Assembly (NCBI GenBank): GCA_002842145.1
Contig: PHCF01000029.1
Coordinates: 1-53,880, forward strand
Direction: 5' to 3'
Origin: Betaproteobacteria bacterium HGW-Betaproteobacteria-6
GTDB lineage: Bacteria > Pseudomonadota > Gammaproteobacteria > Burkholderiales > Rhodocyclaceae
DNA: 53,880 nt
The translations under genes and the position numbers were made by a program. Position 1 is the stretch's first letter. Every line of letters starts with the position of its first letter. This document shows, one piece after another, positions 26,694 through 35,381 of the stretch. Under the pieces are notes generated by a model that worked only from the letters and a program-made list of their open reading frames with translations, did not search any database and was not told the DNA's origin.

Positions 26694-27074
26694 TTACTTC
26701 CAGCAACCCGCCGTGGTCGGTGTTTTTGCGCCAAGATGAGTGATGGTCAAAGTGCCGCACTTGTCGCTGGCCTGCACTCCTTTCGGGGTGGCCTGGATCG
26801 TATAGGTCGTCGCTGTCTGGGCGCTGAATGCTACTGTATAGGCGTCCGCGATTGAGCCTTCGCACGCGGTGAGCGCCGCATTGGCATAAGTCATGTTCGC
26901 CGTGTAGTAGCGCTCCATGAACTGGGTGCGTTCGATCATGCAACCTTCAACGCTCGAACGTCGAGTCTGGCGCATATATTCCAAATAGTTCGGGTAGGCA
27001 ATGCTGGCGAGGATGCCGATGATGGCGACGACGACCATCAGTTCGATCAAGGTGAACCCCTTGGCTATTTTCAT
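26694..27074 (-). CDS. pilE: Type IV minor pilin, PilE family
   Basis: This 126-residue prepilin has the type III signal MKIAKG cut before [18 protein letters not shown], with Glu5 of the mature form. The C-terminal half has Cys pairs that form the D-loop and ends [15 protein letters not shown]...GCW, as in PilE/ComE-like minor pilins. In Neisseria a related minor pilin (ComP) is the DNA-uptake receptor; this protein is shorter, and no equivalence can be claimed. It is the last gene of fimT-pilV-pilW-pilX-pilY1-pilE on minus. Confidence 0.85.
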   Translation of the reverse strand: MKIAKGFTLIELMVVVAIIGILASIAYPNYLEYMRQTRRSSVEGCMIERTQFMERYYTANMTYANAALTACEGSIADAYTVAFSAQTATTYTIQATPKGVQASDKCGTLTITHLGAKTPTTAGCWK

Positions 27075-27077
27075 GAC

Positions 27078-30000
27078 TTAATTCCTTATGATTTCCCGCC
27101 AGGAGAGGCGGCCTTGTGGCGGGACTCCAGGATTGACTTTGTGCGTGGCTTTGGTTTGTCCGGCTTCGTTCCCGCTACCGCTGGCGACGATCTGACCACT
27201 GCCATCGCTGGAAGCCAGCACTGCAGCCTGACTGACCAAGCCGATGCCCAAGTCCAGAGAGCCGGCAACTCCCGTAAAACCGTTGCCGAAAACAAAGAAG
27301 GCTGCCTTCAGACTGGCGCCGGTGAAGGCGTTGAGCGCGTTGAGATAACCGCTGCCCAAATCGCAGGGATCGTTGGCCACCGGAATTATCGAACTGGCGA
27401 TCAGGGTTGGTTCGGTAAAGCGGTACATCGTGGAGCCTGTCACGATCCGCTCGCCTTGCTGGGTGTTGGTGGTCGGCAGCAGGTCCAGATACCAACCCTG
27501 CTTGTCCTTCATGTCGGCAGCCGTCGACGTCGAGAAGGTGCGGATTGCCTTGCCGTCGGCTGTCGTTTCCAGTGTAATCGTCCGTTGCTTCAGCGTGCTG
27601 CGGTCGCTGGCAATCGACTCGGTCTTGCTAGACGGCGTGGTGATCAGGCCATACCAGGTTTGCGTGGCTTTGTCCGACAGGTCGTCTTGGCGGAAGAATG
27701 AACCTGTACCGAAGAACAGGAAGACCTTCCTATAGTTAGGATCATCGCTGACATAGTTACGGAAAAGCGTGATCGGCGCGGTGATCGGCTGTAAAACGGC
27801 GCCGCTCTTTGCGACGAACAGCGGCATCGGCGTCGTTCCCTGCTTGATGGCCGATCCCCATCCATTGACGGAGCCGCCAGTCAGATCGAACTTCCAGACG
27901 TTGCCCTTGAGGTCGCCGGCATAGGCATAGTCGATGAATCCGTCGCCATCGTCATCCCACAGACCGGGGGTGGCGAGTCCGTTGTCGGTGCCGACGCCGG
28001 TGTCGATCTTCTTGATCAAGGCCCCGGTCTTCAGGCTGAAGATCATCAATACGGCCTTGCCGTTGGTGCTGTTGTAGCCGTTGCCGACGATAACTGCCAG
28101 GAGGCCGTCTGTGCTGCCATCATCGAGGCGAGCGACCATCGGTTTGCCGAGCATGTAGCCGAGATCGGCGTCCGAACTCGCCGTGTATTCCCACAGCACA
28201 TCGCCGGTGCCGAAGGAGGCGGGTGTGGTCACGTCCAGTCCGAACAGGCCGCGACCACCGCGTCCCAAAGTGGCGACAAGATAGGTTTCGTCGAGATAGG
28301 TGGTCGACTTGCCAGCCACCGCGATGTCGCCATCGACAAAGAACTTGTGTTCATAGCTCGGCAAGGTCAGCGACTTGAGGCTGCCAAGTATGGCGCTGGG
28401 GACATAAGCGAACGTTTCTACGCCGGTCGTGCCGTTGAAAGCGTGCAGCATGCCGTCGTTGGCGCTGACGTATACCGTGTCGGTGACCGCGTCGTAATTA
28501 GGGGAGGAGTGCACAAGGTCGCCGAGCAGGCTGCTGCGGTTGCGCAGGGTGCCGCTGTTTTTCTGCTCATTGCTCTGGTCGCCGCGCAGGTAGTTGATCT
28601 CGTCGGCGCTGAGGCCGATGGCTGCGGCGTTAGCGGCGATGAACGTTGCCCCTGCACTACTAAGTCGCGTAAATATCTTTCGTGACGCATGTCCGGGCAA
28701 CTTTTCCGACGCCTTCCAGTTGGCGGCGCCGGAAAGACCGCTGCCGGTGATGCTGTACGACTCCAGTTCGCCAGACCAGTTGTCGGTATTGAAGGTGGCG
28801 CTGTACACCTTTGATTGAGTGGTCAGGCGGGTGCTGTTGGCGACGACCGAGGCCGCCGAACTGATCCGCTTAGCAATGTTATCCAGTACCTTCTTCAGGG
28901 AGTCGGCAAACTCCGTCGGGTTCTGGGCGCTGAAAAACCCTCCCCGGCTGTTAACCGAAGCGTGCAGCAGGTCGTCGATTTTTCCTGAGTTGCTGCCCAC
29001 TGGATCAGGCCAGGTAATAGTCGTATTACTGTTATCGATGGCTGCAAAGGCATTGTCGGCGTTGATAGAGCCACTGACCCCTAAACCAATGCCAAAGGTA
29101 GTCATGTGCTGCCAGAACGCAGGGTCGCGGAGGCTGGTGGGGACCTTGTTGTCGATGCTTGTGGCCAAATCACGTTTCCAGTAATACATGGCGACGTCGG
29201 CAAGCGTTTTTTCGCGGTCGTCCGTGAACGGTGACTTGGCCGCGTAAGTGTAGGTCTTGTTGTTGGGGCCGGTAACCGTCGGGCCGCCGGTACCGTCGTT
29301 ATTCTTGGTGGCATCGCCGGAAGCCCCATAGCTGTCACCCTCTGTCCAGTAGCCATCGGTCATTAGGATCGTGTAGCTTTGGCGGCATGCGGGATAGCTG
29401 CCGCCGGTCGAACCCGGGGTAGTACTCCAGGGACCACCGACATCTGTGCGGCTGTAGTACTTGCCAACATCATCGAGTGCGCGACGCAGTGGGGTGTTGG
29501 AGGTCGGGATGGGGTGTTCGTACAAGTCGGTGAAAAAGTTGCTGCGCGATGTGCTGCTAAACAAGCGTACACCACGCACAATTGTTTTCGTATCTGTGCC
29601 ATCAATCGTGGTACTTCCTTTGTTGATGGCGCCAAAGCCGACGCGAATGCGGGTGCTCTGGGCGGAAAAGGCGCGACCAATGCCGGCACGGGCAGTAAGG
29701 ATACGCGAACGGTAATAGGTATACCAGTTCGCGAAATTCTGGATTTCCTGTGCGTAGGTGCAAACTCCGTTCGAACAGTCCGTGCGCGCTTCCCGACCAT
29801 GTCCTGAATAGGAGTTCCCTGTTTTTATCTCGACTTTGGTGTAATTGGCGAAATCCCACTCGCCGCTGCCGTTATACCAGAAATAGGTGGCTGGCCAATA
29901 AGTCTTCGATGAGTATGCGGACGTCGTACAGTTTGAGCTCGTGCCGCTTGTGCAGTATTCCCAGTAGGAGTTTTCGGTATTCGAGGTCGTTAGGTCACGC

Positions 30001-30440
30001 GTCCCCACAGAGGTCTTGGCAGGATTATGGTACGCGGCGGACGGGGTGGCTTGGGGCCAGCGGGTGCCATCCTGTTTCGACCAGGGGATGTAGGTGACCG
30101 CAGGGTTGTAATACTGCGGATTGGTCTGTGGTGAACGAGCAAACCCGTTGTAGGCATAGCCATCGTCGACAGTGGCAACATACGAGGTGTAGTTATTGTC
30201 ACTATAAACGTGGTCTGGTCGCGGATAGACAAAGTACGAATAGGAGTCTGGAGTAATTTCCCAGTGCATCGAACCCGAGTCGTCGAGCACCATCATGATG
30301 TTGGGCTCGGCTACTGTCATAGTGTGCAGAGGGACGTCCGGAATCGTCGCGGCATGAGATATGGTGCTCAAACAGGCTAGGGCAATGAATTGGCGTAAGC
30401 GGCCTGGTAGCGCAGCGGAGTGACGAATGGTGGTTTTCAT
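27078..30440 (-). CDS. pilY1: Type IV pilus tip adhesin/assembly protein PilY1
   Basis: This secreted protein of about 1120 residues sits at the pilus tip and promotes assembly and adhesion. After the signal peptide (FIALACLSTISHA) comes a von Willebrand A-like domain with MIDAS-type DDSGSM (53-58). The C-terminal beta-propeller holds the calcium site DDDGDGFIDYAYAGD and LKGNVWKFDL, and the protein ends LSWREI as in other PilY1. I chose the ATG at 30440 (AGGAG just upstream); a 15-residue longer frame exists. It is tightly spaced with pilE downstream and pilX upstream. Confidence 0.92.
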   Translation of the reverse strand: MKTTIRHSAALPGRLRQFIALACLSTISHAATIPDVPLHTMTVAEPNIMMVLDDSGSMHWEITPDSYSYFVYPRPDHVYSDNNYTSYVATVDDGYAYNGFARSPQTNPQYYNPAVTYIPWSKQDGTRWPQATPSAAYHNPAKTSVGTRDLTTSNTENSYWEYCTSGTSSNCTTSAYSSKTYWPATYFWYNGSGEWDFANYTKVEIKTGNSYSGHGREARTDCSNGVCTYAQEIQNFANWYTYYRSRILTARAGIGRAFSAQSTRIRVGFGAINKGSTTIDGTDTKTIVRGVRLFSSTSRSNFFTDLYEHPIPTSNTPLRRALDDVGKYYSRTDVGGPWSTTPGSTGGSYPACRQSYTILMTDGYWTEGDSYGASGDATKNNDGTGGPTVTGPNNKTYTYAAKSPFTDDREKTLADVAMYYWKRDLATSIDNKVPTSLRDPAFWQHMTTFGIGLGVSGSINADNAFAAIDNSNTTITWPDPVGSNSGKIDDLLHASVNSRGGFFSAQNPTEFADSLKKVLDNIAKRISSAASVVANSTRLTTQSKVYSATFNTDNWSGELESYSITGSGLSGAANWKASEKLPGHASRKIFTRLSSAGATFIAANAAAIGLSADEINYLRGDQSNEQKNSGTLRNRSSLLGDLVHSSPNYDAVTDTVYVSANDGMLHAFNGTTGVETFAYVPSAILGSLKSLTLPSYEHKFFVDGDIAVAGKSTTYLDETYLVATLGRGGRGLFGLDVTTPASFGTGDVLWEYTASSDADLGYMLGKPMVARLDDGSTDGLLAVIVGNGYNSTNGKAVLMIFSLKTGALIKKIDTGVGTDNGLATPGLWDDDGDGFIDYAYAGDLKGNVWKFDLTGGSVNGWGSAIKQGTTPMPLFVAKSGAVLQPITAPITLFRNYVSDDPNYRKVFLFFGTGSFFRQDDLSDKATQTWYGLITTPSSKTESIASDRSTLKQRTITLETTADGKAIRTFSTSTAADMKDKQGWYLDLLPTTNTQQGERIVTGSTMYRFTEPTLIASSIIPVANDPCDLGSGYLNALNAFTGASLKAAFFVFGNGFTGVAGSLDLGIGLVSQAAVLASSDGSGQIVASGSGNEAGQTKATHKVNPGVPPQGRLSWREIIRN

Positions 30441-30494
30441 GACGGAACTCCTGCTGGATGACTGTGCTGTTTGCTGGCAGCGCATGATTAGGGG

Positions 30495-31058
30495 TTATCG
30501 GGCAAAGTAAATCGATTGCAGCATGACATCGGCTCGGCCGGTGCCGGGATTGGCGCGAGCGGTAATCCGGTAGCGGCTACAATAGTTGTTGTCGTCGCTT
30601 GGTGCTGTCGGGTCGCAGGTGAAGTCGTTGCCCATGAATTCAATGATGTAACTGGCGTTTCCTGCAAGCGTATTGGTGGTCACGGCTTTGGCGTGAGCGC
30701 TCCAGTTGCTGTCGGTGACCTTCTGTGTCCAGTCGGGGCTGCAATCGACATCGGACTGGTTGATGTAACCGGTCGTCGCTTTGGCGATCAGGGTACTTTC
30801 ATTGCATTGCCCGTCGGACTTGGCTGGCCGGATACCGATTGGACGACCGAGCGCATCCTCCTCGGCGGCACGCAGTGCGGTCTCCGCGGCCTGGAAGGCG
30901 AGGCTGCGATCCCGGGCGCTGGCGGTCATTTTTTCTTCCAGCACGACGGTGCGGATGCCGGAGAGCCCGAGCAGAGTCATGATGACCAGCATGATCAAGG
31001 CGACCACCAGAACGATTCCAGCTTGCCGGTGATGAGAATGGTTGAAATTCGGGTTCAT
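30495..31058 (-). CDS. pilX: Type IV pilus assembly protein PilX
   Basis: This 187-residue minor pilin has a hydrophobic N-terminal helix (GIVLVVALIMLVIMTLLGLSG), the conserved RTVVLEEKMTASARDRSLAFQAAE of the PilX N-terminal domain and a Cys-containing C-terminus. PilX joins PilV, PilW, FimU/FimT and PilE in the priming complex under PilY1. Its ATG overlaps the pilW stop by four bases. Confidence 0.9.
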   Translation of the reverse strand: MNPNFNHSHHRQAGIVLVVALIMLVIMTLLGLSGIRTVVLEEKMTASARDRSLAFQAAETALRAAEEDALGRPIGIRPAKSDGQCNESTLIAKATTGYINQSDVDCSPDWTQKVTDSNWSAHAKAVTTNTLAGNASYIIEFMGNDFTCDPTAPSDDNNYCSRYRITARANPGTGRADVMLQSIYFAR

Positions 31059-32095
31059 AAACTTTCCCTGGCACGAATCTGGACGGTACTGAACATGTCG
31101 CGCTTGACGGTGGTCGCTGTAGTCTGGGTGTTGTCAATTTTGTCGCGGGTCTCGAGCGTCAGATTGAGACGGGCGGCGATGGCTACAGCGGTAGAGGTGG
31201 TCGTGTTCCAGTCGGTAATACTCGAAGCGCCGACATAGCCGGTGGCCAGTGTCTTGGTGGCAGGGTTCTCGGTCAGGTAGTCGATCTGCATGTCAGTGAC
31301 GTTGTCGACCATTTCGTCTGTGGTGTTGTCCGTGGGCGAATAGCGGAAGAGCGAACGACCGCCGCGGCTGTTGTTGCCGATGTACCAAAAGCCAGCCTTG
31401 AAAATCACGAAACTGCCGCCGGTGAAGTCTTCTAGATAACCGAGCGGCTTGGAACAACTCAACGTGGCCGGGTCGCGCATTCCCAGGCCCTTGGTGCAGT
31501 TGCCGGGGCTGCCTGTGCCGCTGTTGTGCACGATGGTGACACTGCTGTTGCTGGCGTTGGTAACCTGAAAAATCGAAGCGACTTTATAGTTGCAGACCAT
31601 CGCGATATCGCCGGCTTTCAGTCCGTGAGCGGTCGAGCTGACTTTGAACTGGGCGGAGGTGACCTGATGATCGACAATGGCGGCATTGCTGTTGGCTGAG
31701 CCACTGATCAGCAGGATGGCATCAGTGCCGGCCACCCTATTGCCGGTGGCGGTGCCTGTAGGTACCGAGGCGTAGTCTTGAGAGTTGTCGTAGCCGCGAA
31801 TTGGCGTGGTCCAGCTATCAGCAATGGTCGGGGTGCCCGATGGATTGAGCGCGTTGACGATGACTTGGGCGCCACAGGGGTTGGAACCTGCTTCGCGTAC
31901 CTCGCGAGACAGCAGTTCGAAGGCGATGCGAGTGTTTTCCTGGACGCCCGCAAGGTTCTCCGAGGTACGGAAGGCTTGCTGGTTGGACAGAAAAATATTT
32001 CCGACACCCATGATGAGCAGGAGTCCGAGAGTCATCGCGATCATCAGCTCGATCAGCGTTAGGCCGCGTTGGACGTTGATGGTGACAGGTTTCAT
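31055..32095 (-). CDS. pilW: Type IV pilus assembly protein PilW
   Basis: This 346-residue minor pilin has prepilin site QRG before LTLIELMIAMTLGLLLIMGV and the PilW block SENLAGVQENTRIAFELLSREVREAG. The large C-terminal globular part is variable. I chose the ATG at 32095, which puts the cleavage site about ten residues in; the frame is open 26 codons further up but runs into pilV. Coupled to pilV (4-base overlap) and pilX. Confidence 0.9.
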   Translation of the reverse strand: MKPVTINVQRGLTLIELMIAMTLGLLLIMGVGNIFLSNQQAFRTSENLAGVQENTRIAFELLSREVREAGSNPCGAQVIVNALNPSGTPTIADSWTTPIRGYDNSQDYASVPTGTATGNRVAGTDAILLISGSANSNAAIVDHQVTSAQFKVSSTAHGLKAGDIAMVCNYKVASIFQVTNASNSSVTIVHNSGTGSPGNCTKGLGMRDPATLSCSKPLGYLEDFTGGSFVIFKAGFWYIGNNSRGGRSLFRYSPTDNTTDEMVDNVTDMQIDYLTENPATKTLATGYVGASSITDWNTTTSTAVAIAARLNLTLETRDKIDNTQTTATTVKRDMFSTVQIRARESL

Positions 32096-32538
32096 ATGCG
32101 CGCTTCCGTGACCAGGGTTTCCGTGCTGGTGCCGCCACCGCGTGTATCGTCCCAGGTGATTGTAATGGTGCATTTGCTGGTGTCGCAGGCGATGCTACCT
32201 TGGGTAGAACTGCTGCTGCCAAGTACGGTTTTCAGATTGTTGATCCATGCACCCTGGGTTGCACTGATGAGGGAAGATCCGCTTGGTGCGGTGCCGGTCG
32301 CGGCCATGGTGTAGGAGGCGGAATTGGCGCGATCAGCCCGGATGGCGTCGAGAATGGAATAGCTCAGCATGATGGCCTGGGAGCGCTGTAGGCTGCTCTG
32401 GTTATTTTTGAGGGCATTGGCCTGTAAGCCGGCCAAGCCAAGCAGTCCGACGGCCAGGATAATGAAAGCGACCAGCACTTCCAGCATGCTCATGCCGCGC
32501 TGCCGGCAAGGTGTCTGGGGGATTATGGGGCGGGGCAT
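32092..32538 (-). CDS. pilV: Type IV pilus modification/minor pilin PilV
   Basis: This 148-residue minor pilin has cleavage site RQRG before MSMLEVLVAFIILAVGLLGLAGLQ, the PilV/GspI-type signature. A short pseudopilin-like C-terminus has a Cys pair (IACDTSKC). The ATG at 32538 overlaps the fimT 3' end by 16 bases. Confidence 0.9.
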   Translation of the reverse strand: MPRPIIPQTPCRQRGMSMLEVLVAFIILAVGLLGLAGLQANALKNNQSSLQRSQAIMLSYSILDAIRADRANSASYTMAATGTAPSGSSLISATQGAWINNLKTVLGSSSSTQGSIACDTSKCTITITWDDTRGGGTSTETLVTEARI

Positions 32539-33104
32539 GAGCTGCTGACTCCGGTTGGTTCCATGGTGATTTTTCCCGATGCGACGAGGGTGAGATCGCG
32601 GGCTCGACTCGCGTCGCTCAGGTGTGACGAGGTTGAGCAGACGCGGATAGTGCCAGTCTGGGCAGCGCCGCTCATGGTCCAACTGCGGCCCTCAGGACCG
32701 AAAGAGATGTATTGCGCTGTATTCCCGCTGCCGGCGACGGATATATCACCTTGCCGTGCGCCGTTGGAGTGCAGGATAGCTTCGCCATTGTCGACGTTTG
32801 CCGTGGTGCCGGAGCGGGTGGTGTCGGTAAAGGTGATCCAGCCCTGCTGCCAAGTACCCGACGTGGCGCATTGCGTGCCGTTGCTGCTTATGCAAACCGT
32901 GACCCGTTTTCCCTGGCGCAGGGCTTCCATGCGAGCTTGGGCGAGTGTGGCGATGAGATCGTTGGTTGACGACGTCAGTTGACTGGTCGCGATGGCGCTC
33001 TGAAAGCTGGGTACGGCGATCGACAGTAGAATGGCCAATACGGCGAGTGTGACCATGAGTTCAACCAAGGTCAGGCCGGACTGGCGGATAGAGGGCTTGG
33101 GCAT
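32523..33104 (-). CDS. fimT: Type IV minor pilin FimT/FimU (GspH family)
   Basis: This 193-residue pseudopilin has cleavage site RQSG before LTLVELMVTLAVLAILLSIA and a GspH/FimT beta-rich body (FGPEGRSWTMSG). Its C-terminal region has basic residues in DASRARDLTLVASGKI. FimT orthologues of Legionella and Xanthomonas bind DNA through C-terminal basic residues during transformation; here the position is similar, but the exact motif is not clearly present. It is the first gene of the minus-strand minor-pilin operon and divergent from rpsT. Confidence 0.87.
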   Translation of the reverse strand: MPKPSIRQSGLTLVELMVTLAVLAILLSIAVPSFQSAIATSQLTSSTNDLIATLAQARMEALRQGKRVTVCISSNGTQCATSGTWQQGWITFTDTTRSGTTANVDNGEAILHSNGARQGDISVAGSGNTAQYISFGPEGRSWTMSGAAQTGTIRVCSTSSHLSDASRARDLTLVASGKITMEPTGVSSSCPAP

Positions 33105-33260
33105 GCGCAGGTTCCAGAAAATAATGCTTTTGGGGTGCTACTACTTGATTGGTAGTGTATTCACGTTCCGGCGATCCTGTGTGAATGCTGGTATCAGCGG
33201 TGGCGTTGTGGCGACGGATGGTATTTTGATATGCAGCATCGTCGCGGGTTGTGGATTTGC

Positions 33261-33289
33261 TTTGTTTTTTTTTGTGTGCATGCTAAAAT
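33261..33289 (+). promoter_or_regulatory. Promoter of rpsT
   Basis: TTTGTT (33261-33266), a 17-base spacer and extended -10 TGCTAAAAT (33281-33289), about 30 bases before the ATG. Confidence 0.6.
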
Positions 33290-33320
33290 CCTCGTTTTAG
33301 TTTTTCTCTGGAATTCATTC

Positions 33321-33590
33321 ATGGCCAATAGCGCACAAGCCCGCAAGCGCGCCCGTCAAGCTGACAAGCAGCGCTCCCATAACGCCAGCCTGCGTTCGAC
33401 CCTGCGTACCGCGATCAAGCGTGTGCGTCAGGCGATCGAAGCTGGTGACAAAGCCGCCGCTCAGGGCGTCTTCCAGCAGTCCGTTGCAGTGCTCGACCGC
33501 ATTGCTGACAAGAAGATTGTTCACAAGAACAAGGCTTCCCGCACCAAGAGCCGTCTGTCCGCTCAGGTCAAGGCGCTGGTTGCTGCTTGA
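33321..33590 (+). CDS. rpsT: Ribosomal protein bS20
   Basis: This 89-residue Lys/Arg-rich bS20 starts [18 protein letters not shown], exactly the family N-terminus, and ends [13 protein letters not shown]. The ATG at 33321 is preceded by GGAA; an upstream in-frame ATG at 33231 would add an untypical hydrophobic extension. It is monocistronic, with its own promoter and terminator. Confidence 0.96.
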   Translation: MANSAQARKRARQADKQRSHNASLRSTLRTAIKRVRQAIEAGDKAAAQGVFQQSVAVLDRIADKKIVHKNKASRTKSRLSAQVKALVAA

Positions 33591-33608
33591 TCGAGTTTGA
33601 TGCTCGAT

Positions 33609-33634
33609 AAAAAGGCGCCTTTGGGCGCCTTTTT
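33609..33634. terminator. Terminator after rpsT
   Basis: AAAAAGGCGCC and GGCGCCTTTTT form a perfect 11-bp stem around TTTG. It can act for both rpsT and the convergent DUF3579 gene. Confidence 0.88.
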
Positions 33635-33661
33635 ATTTGCTGGCTGTCTGGGCTGTTTAGA

Positions 33662-33961
33662 TTATTTCTGGCCGTCGATCGAGCACACGCCGTCGACGAT
33701 CTGCAAGTCGTTGTCCTGAGCAAAGTTGAGCATGAACCGATAGGCCATAGGTTCGATTTCGCCGAGGCGGCCATCTACGAAGACGGCTTTTTCGCCGTTG
33801 TAGTCGCCAGGGCCGACGTAGGGTGAGTATTTCATCTTGCGTTCTGCGCCAAATGCGGACATTACTCCGCACAGGCGTTCAGCCCAGTCGCTGGGGCGAA
33901 ATTTCTTGCCTTGCTTGGTGAGGCCGACAATGATGAATGTGGTTGAGTCTATGGTTGTCAT
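33662..33961 (-). CDS. DUF3579 family protein
   Basis: This 99-residue protein starts MTTIDSTTFIIVGLTKQGKKFRPSDWAERLCGVMSAF, the DUF3579 hallmark (GKxFRPSDWAERL). The family is almost confined to betaproteobacteria and sits next to argD or rpsT. Function is unknown. I chose the ATG at 33961; the frame is open 23 codons further up. Confidence 0.85.
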   Translation of the reverse strand: MTTIDSTTFIIVGLTKQGKKFRPSDWAERLCGVMSAFGAERKMKYSPYVGPGDYNGEKAVFVDGRLGEIEPMAYRFMLNFAQDNDLQIVDGVCSIDGQK

Positions 33962-34034
33962 TGTTCTAGTCTGCGTTGGGCGATGCAACCTTGCGTTGGC
34001 GAATTCTAGCAGAAGCCGGTACCTTTCCATAATT

Positions 34035-34070
34035 ATGGCGCGCGGGACTCGATCGTGGCGTTTATCGTGA
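34035..34070 (+). CDS. Possible Arg-containing leader peptide before argD
   Basis: This 11-codon frame, MARGTRSWRLS, has three Arg codons and lies 136 bases before argD. A terminator-like hairpin lies between them (34165-34194). No clear Shine-Dalgarno is seen, and CATAAT just upstream could place the transcript start at or after the ATG. It is speculative. Confidence 0.2.
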   Translation: MARGTRSWRLS

Positions 34071-34164
34071 TCGTCCGCGTTCTATACAAGGCTTGGCTTT
34101 TCACCTAAAATTCGTACCTCTGCTCCTGTTTCGGGATCGACTCCCGTCGGAGTGACGATTGTTC

Positions 34165-34194
34165 CGGCGGCGATGGCCGCCGTTTTCGTTTTTT
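34165..34194 (+). terminator. Terminator-like hairpin in the argD leader (possible attenuator)
   Basis: CGGCGGC (34165-34171) pairs with GCCGCCG (34176-34182) around GATG, followed by TTTTCGTTTTTT. It ends 11 bases before the argD ATG, and no plus-strand gene precedes it. Transcripts for argD must therefore pass through it or start after it. An upstream region (34132-34153) can form either CGGGA/TCCCG or ACTCC/GGAGT. Confidence 0.6.
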
Positions 34195-34205
34195 GGGGTT
34201 GCCTC

Positions 34206-35378
34206 ATGTCGCATGTCATGAATACCTACGCCCGTTTGCCGGTGGCTTTTAGCCATGGTCAGGGTTCCCGGATTACTGATACCGAGGGGAGGGAGTATCT
34301 GGACGCGCTGTCCGGTATTGCGGTGTCCACGCTCGGTCATGCGCATCCCAAGCTGGTTGCTGCGATTGCCGCACAGGCTGGGCGCGTGCTGCATACTTCC
34401 AATTTGTACGGCATTCCAACGCAGGATTTGCTTGCCGATAAATTGGTCGAGCGTTCCGGGATGCGTGAAGTCTTTTTTTGCAATTCCGGTTGCGAGGCTA
34501 ACGAGGCGGCGATCAAGCTGGCGCGTTTCTATGGCCACAAAAGAGGGATTGAAACGCCAACCATTATCGTGATGGAAAAGGCTTTTCATGGCCGGACCAT
34601 GGCGACTCTTTCAGCGACGGGCAATCGCAAGGCTCAGGCGGGTTTCGAGCCGCTGGTATCCGGATTCGTGCGTGTTCCATACGACGACCTCGATGCGATC
34701 AAGGCTGTTGCCGAACACAACCAGAATATTGTTGCCGTGATGGTGGAGATTATTCAGGGGGAGGGTGGCATTCATTTGGCATCGTCGGGTTTCCAGAAGG
34801 GCGTCCGCCAGTTGTGTGATGACAATGGCTGGTTGCTGATCTGTGATGAAGTGCAATGCGGTATGGCGCGCACCGGAAAATGGTTCGGGTATCAGCATGC
34901 CGGGATTCAGCCAGATATCGCCACGCTGGCAAAAGGTTTGGGTTCTGGCGTGCCGATTGGCGCCTGTATGGCGGGGGGCAAGGCGGCCGGTTTGTTCGGG
35001 CCTGGCAATCATGGCTCGACGTTTGGTGGCAACCCGTTGGCATGCTCGGCTGCGCTGACAACTATCGATACCATTGAGCAAGACGGTCTGATGGCCAATG
35101 CCGAAAAGGTTGGTGCGCTGATTCGCCAGCTTTATGCCGAGGCGCTGGCAGGGGTGGCTGGTGTGGTTGAGATTCGCGGCCATGGCCTGATGATCGGCAT
35201 TGAGCTCGACCGGCCGTGTGGCGAACTGGTTGGCCAGGCGCTGGCAGCGGGATTACTGATCAACGTTACTGCTGAGAAGGTTATACGCCTGTTGCCGCCG
35301 CTGATATTCAGCGAGAATGAGGCAAAAGAACTGGTTGACCGTAGTGTTCCGTTAATCAAAGCGTTTTTGGCAGCCTGA
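34206..35378 (+). CDS. argD: Acetylornithine aminotransferase
   Basis: This PLP enzyme of arginine synthesis (possibly also acting on N-succinyl-LL-DAP) has 390 residues. The substrate loop SGCEANEAAIKLAR lies near residue 94, PLP-contacting LICDEVQCGMARTG at 211-224, and the PLP-lysine is K243 in TLAKGLGSGVPIGA. I chose the ATG at 34206, after a hairpin; the frame upstream is open but not family-like. argF follows 3 bases later and then argG, forming an arginine operon. Confidence 0.94.
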   Translation: MSHVMNTYARLPVAFSHGQGSRITDTEGREYLDALSGIAVSTLGHAHPKLVAAIAAQAGRVLHTSNLYGIPTQDLLADKLVERSGMREVFFCNSGCEANEAAIKLARFYGHKRGIETPTIIVMEKAFHGRTMATLSATGNRKAQAGFEPLVSGFVRVPYDDLDAIKAVAEHNQNIVAVMVEIIQGEGGIHLASSGFQKGVRQLCDDNGWLLICDEVQCGMARTGKWFGYQHAGIQPDIATLAKGLGSGVPIGACMAGGKAAGLFGPGNHGSTFGGNPLACSAALTTIDTIEQDGLMANAEKVGALIRQLYAEALAGVAGVVEIRGHGLMIGIELDRPCGELVGQALAAGLLINVTAEKVIRLLPPLIFSENEAKELVDRSVPLIKAFLAA

Positions 35379-35381
35379 ATC

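Noticed and set aside
33231..33320. Extended rpsT start
   Set aside because: The 30 added residues are hydrophobic and unlike bS20, and the promoter -10 lies inside them.
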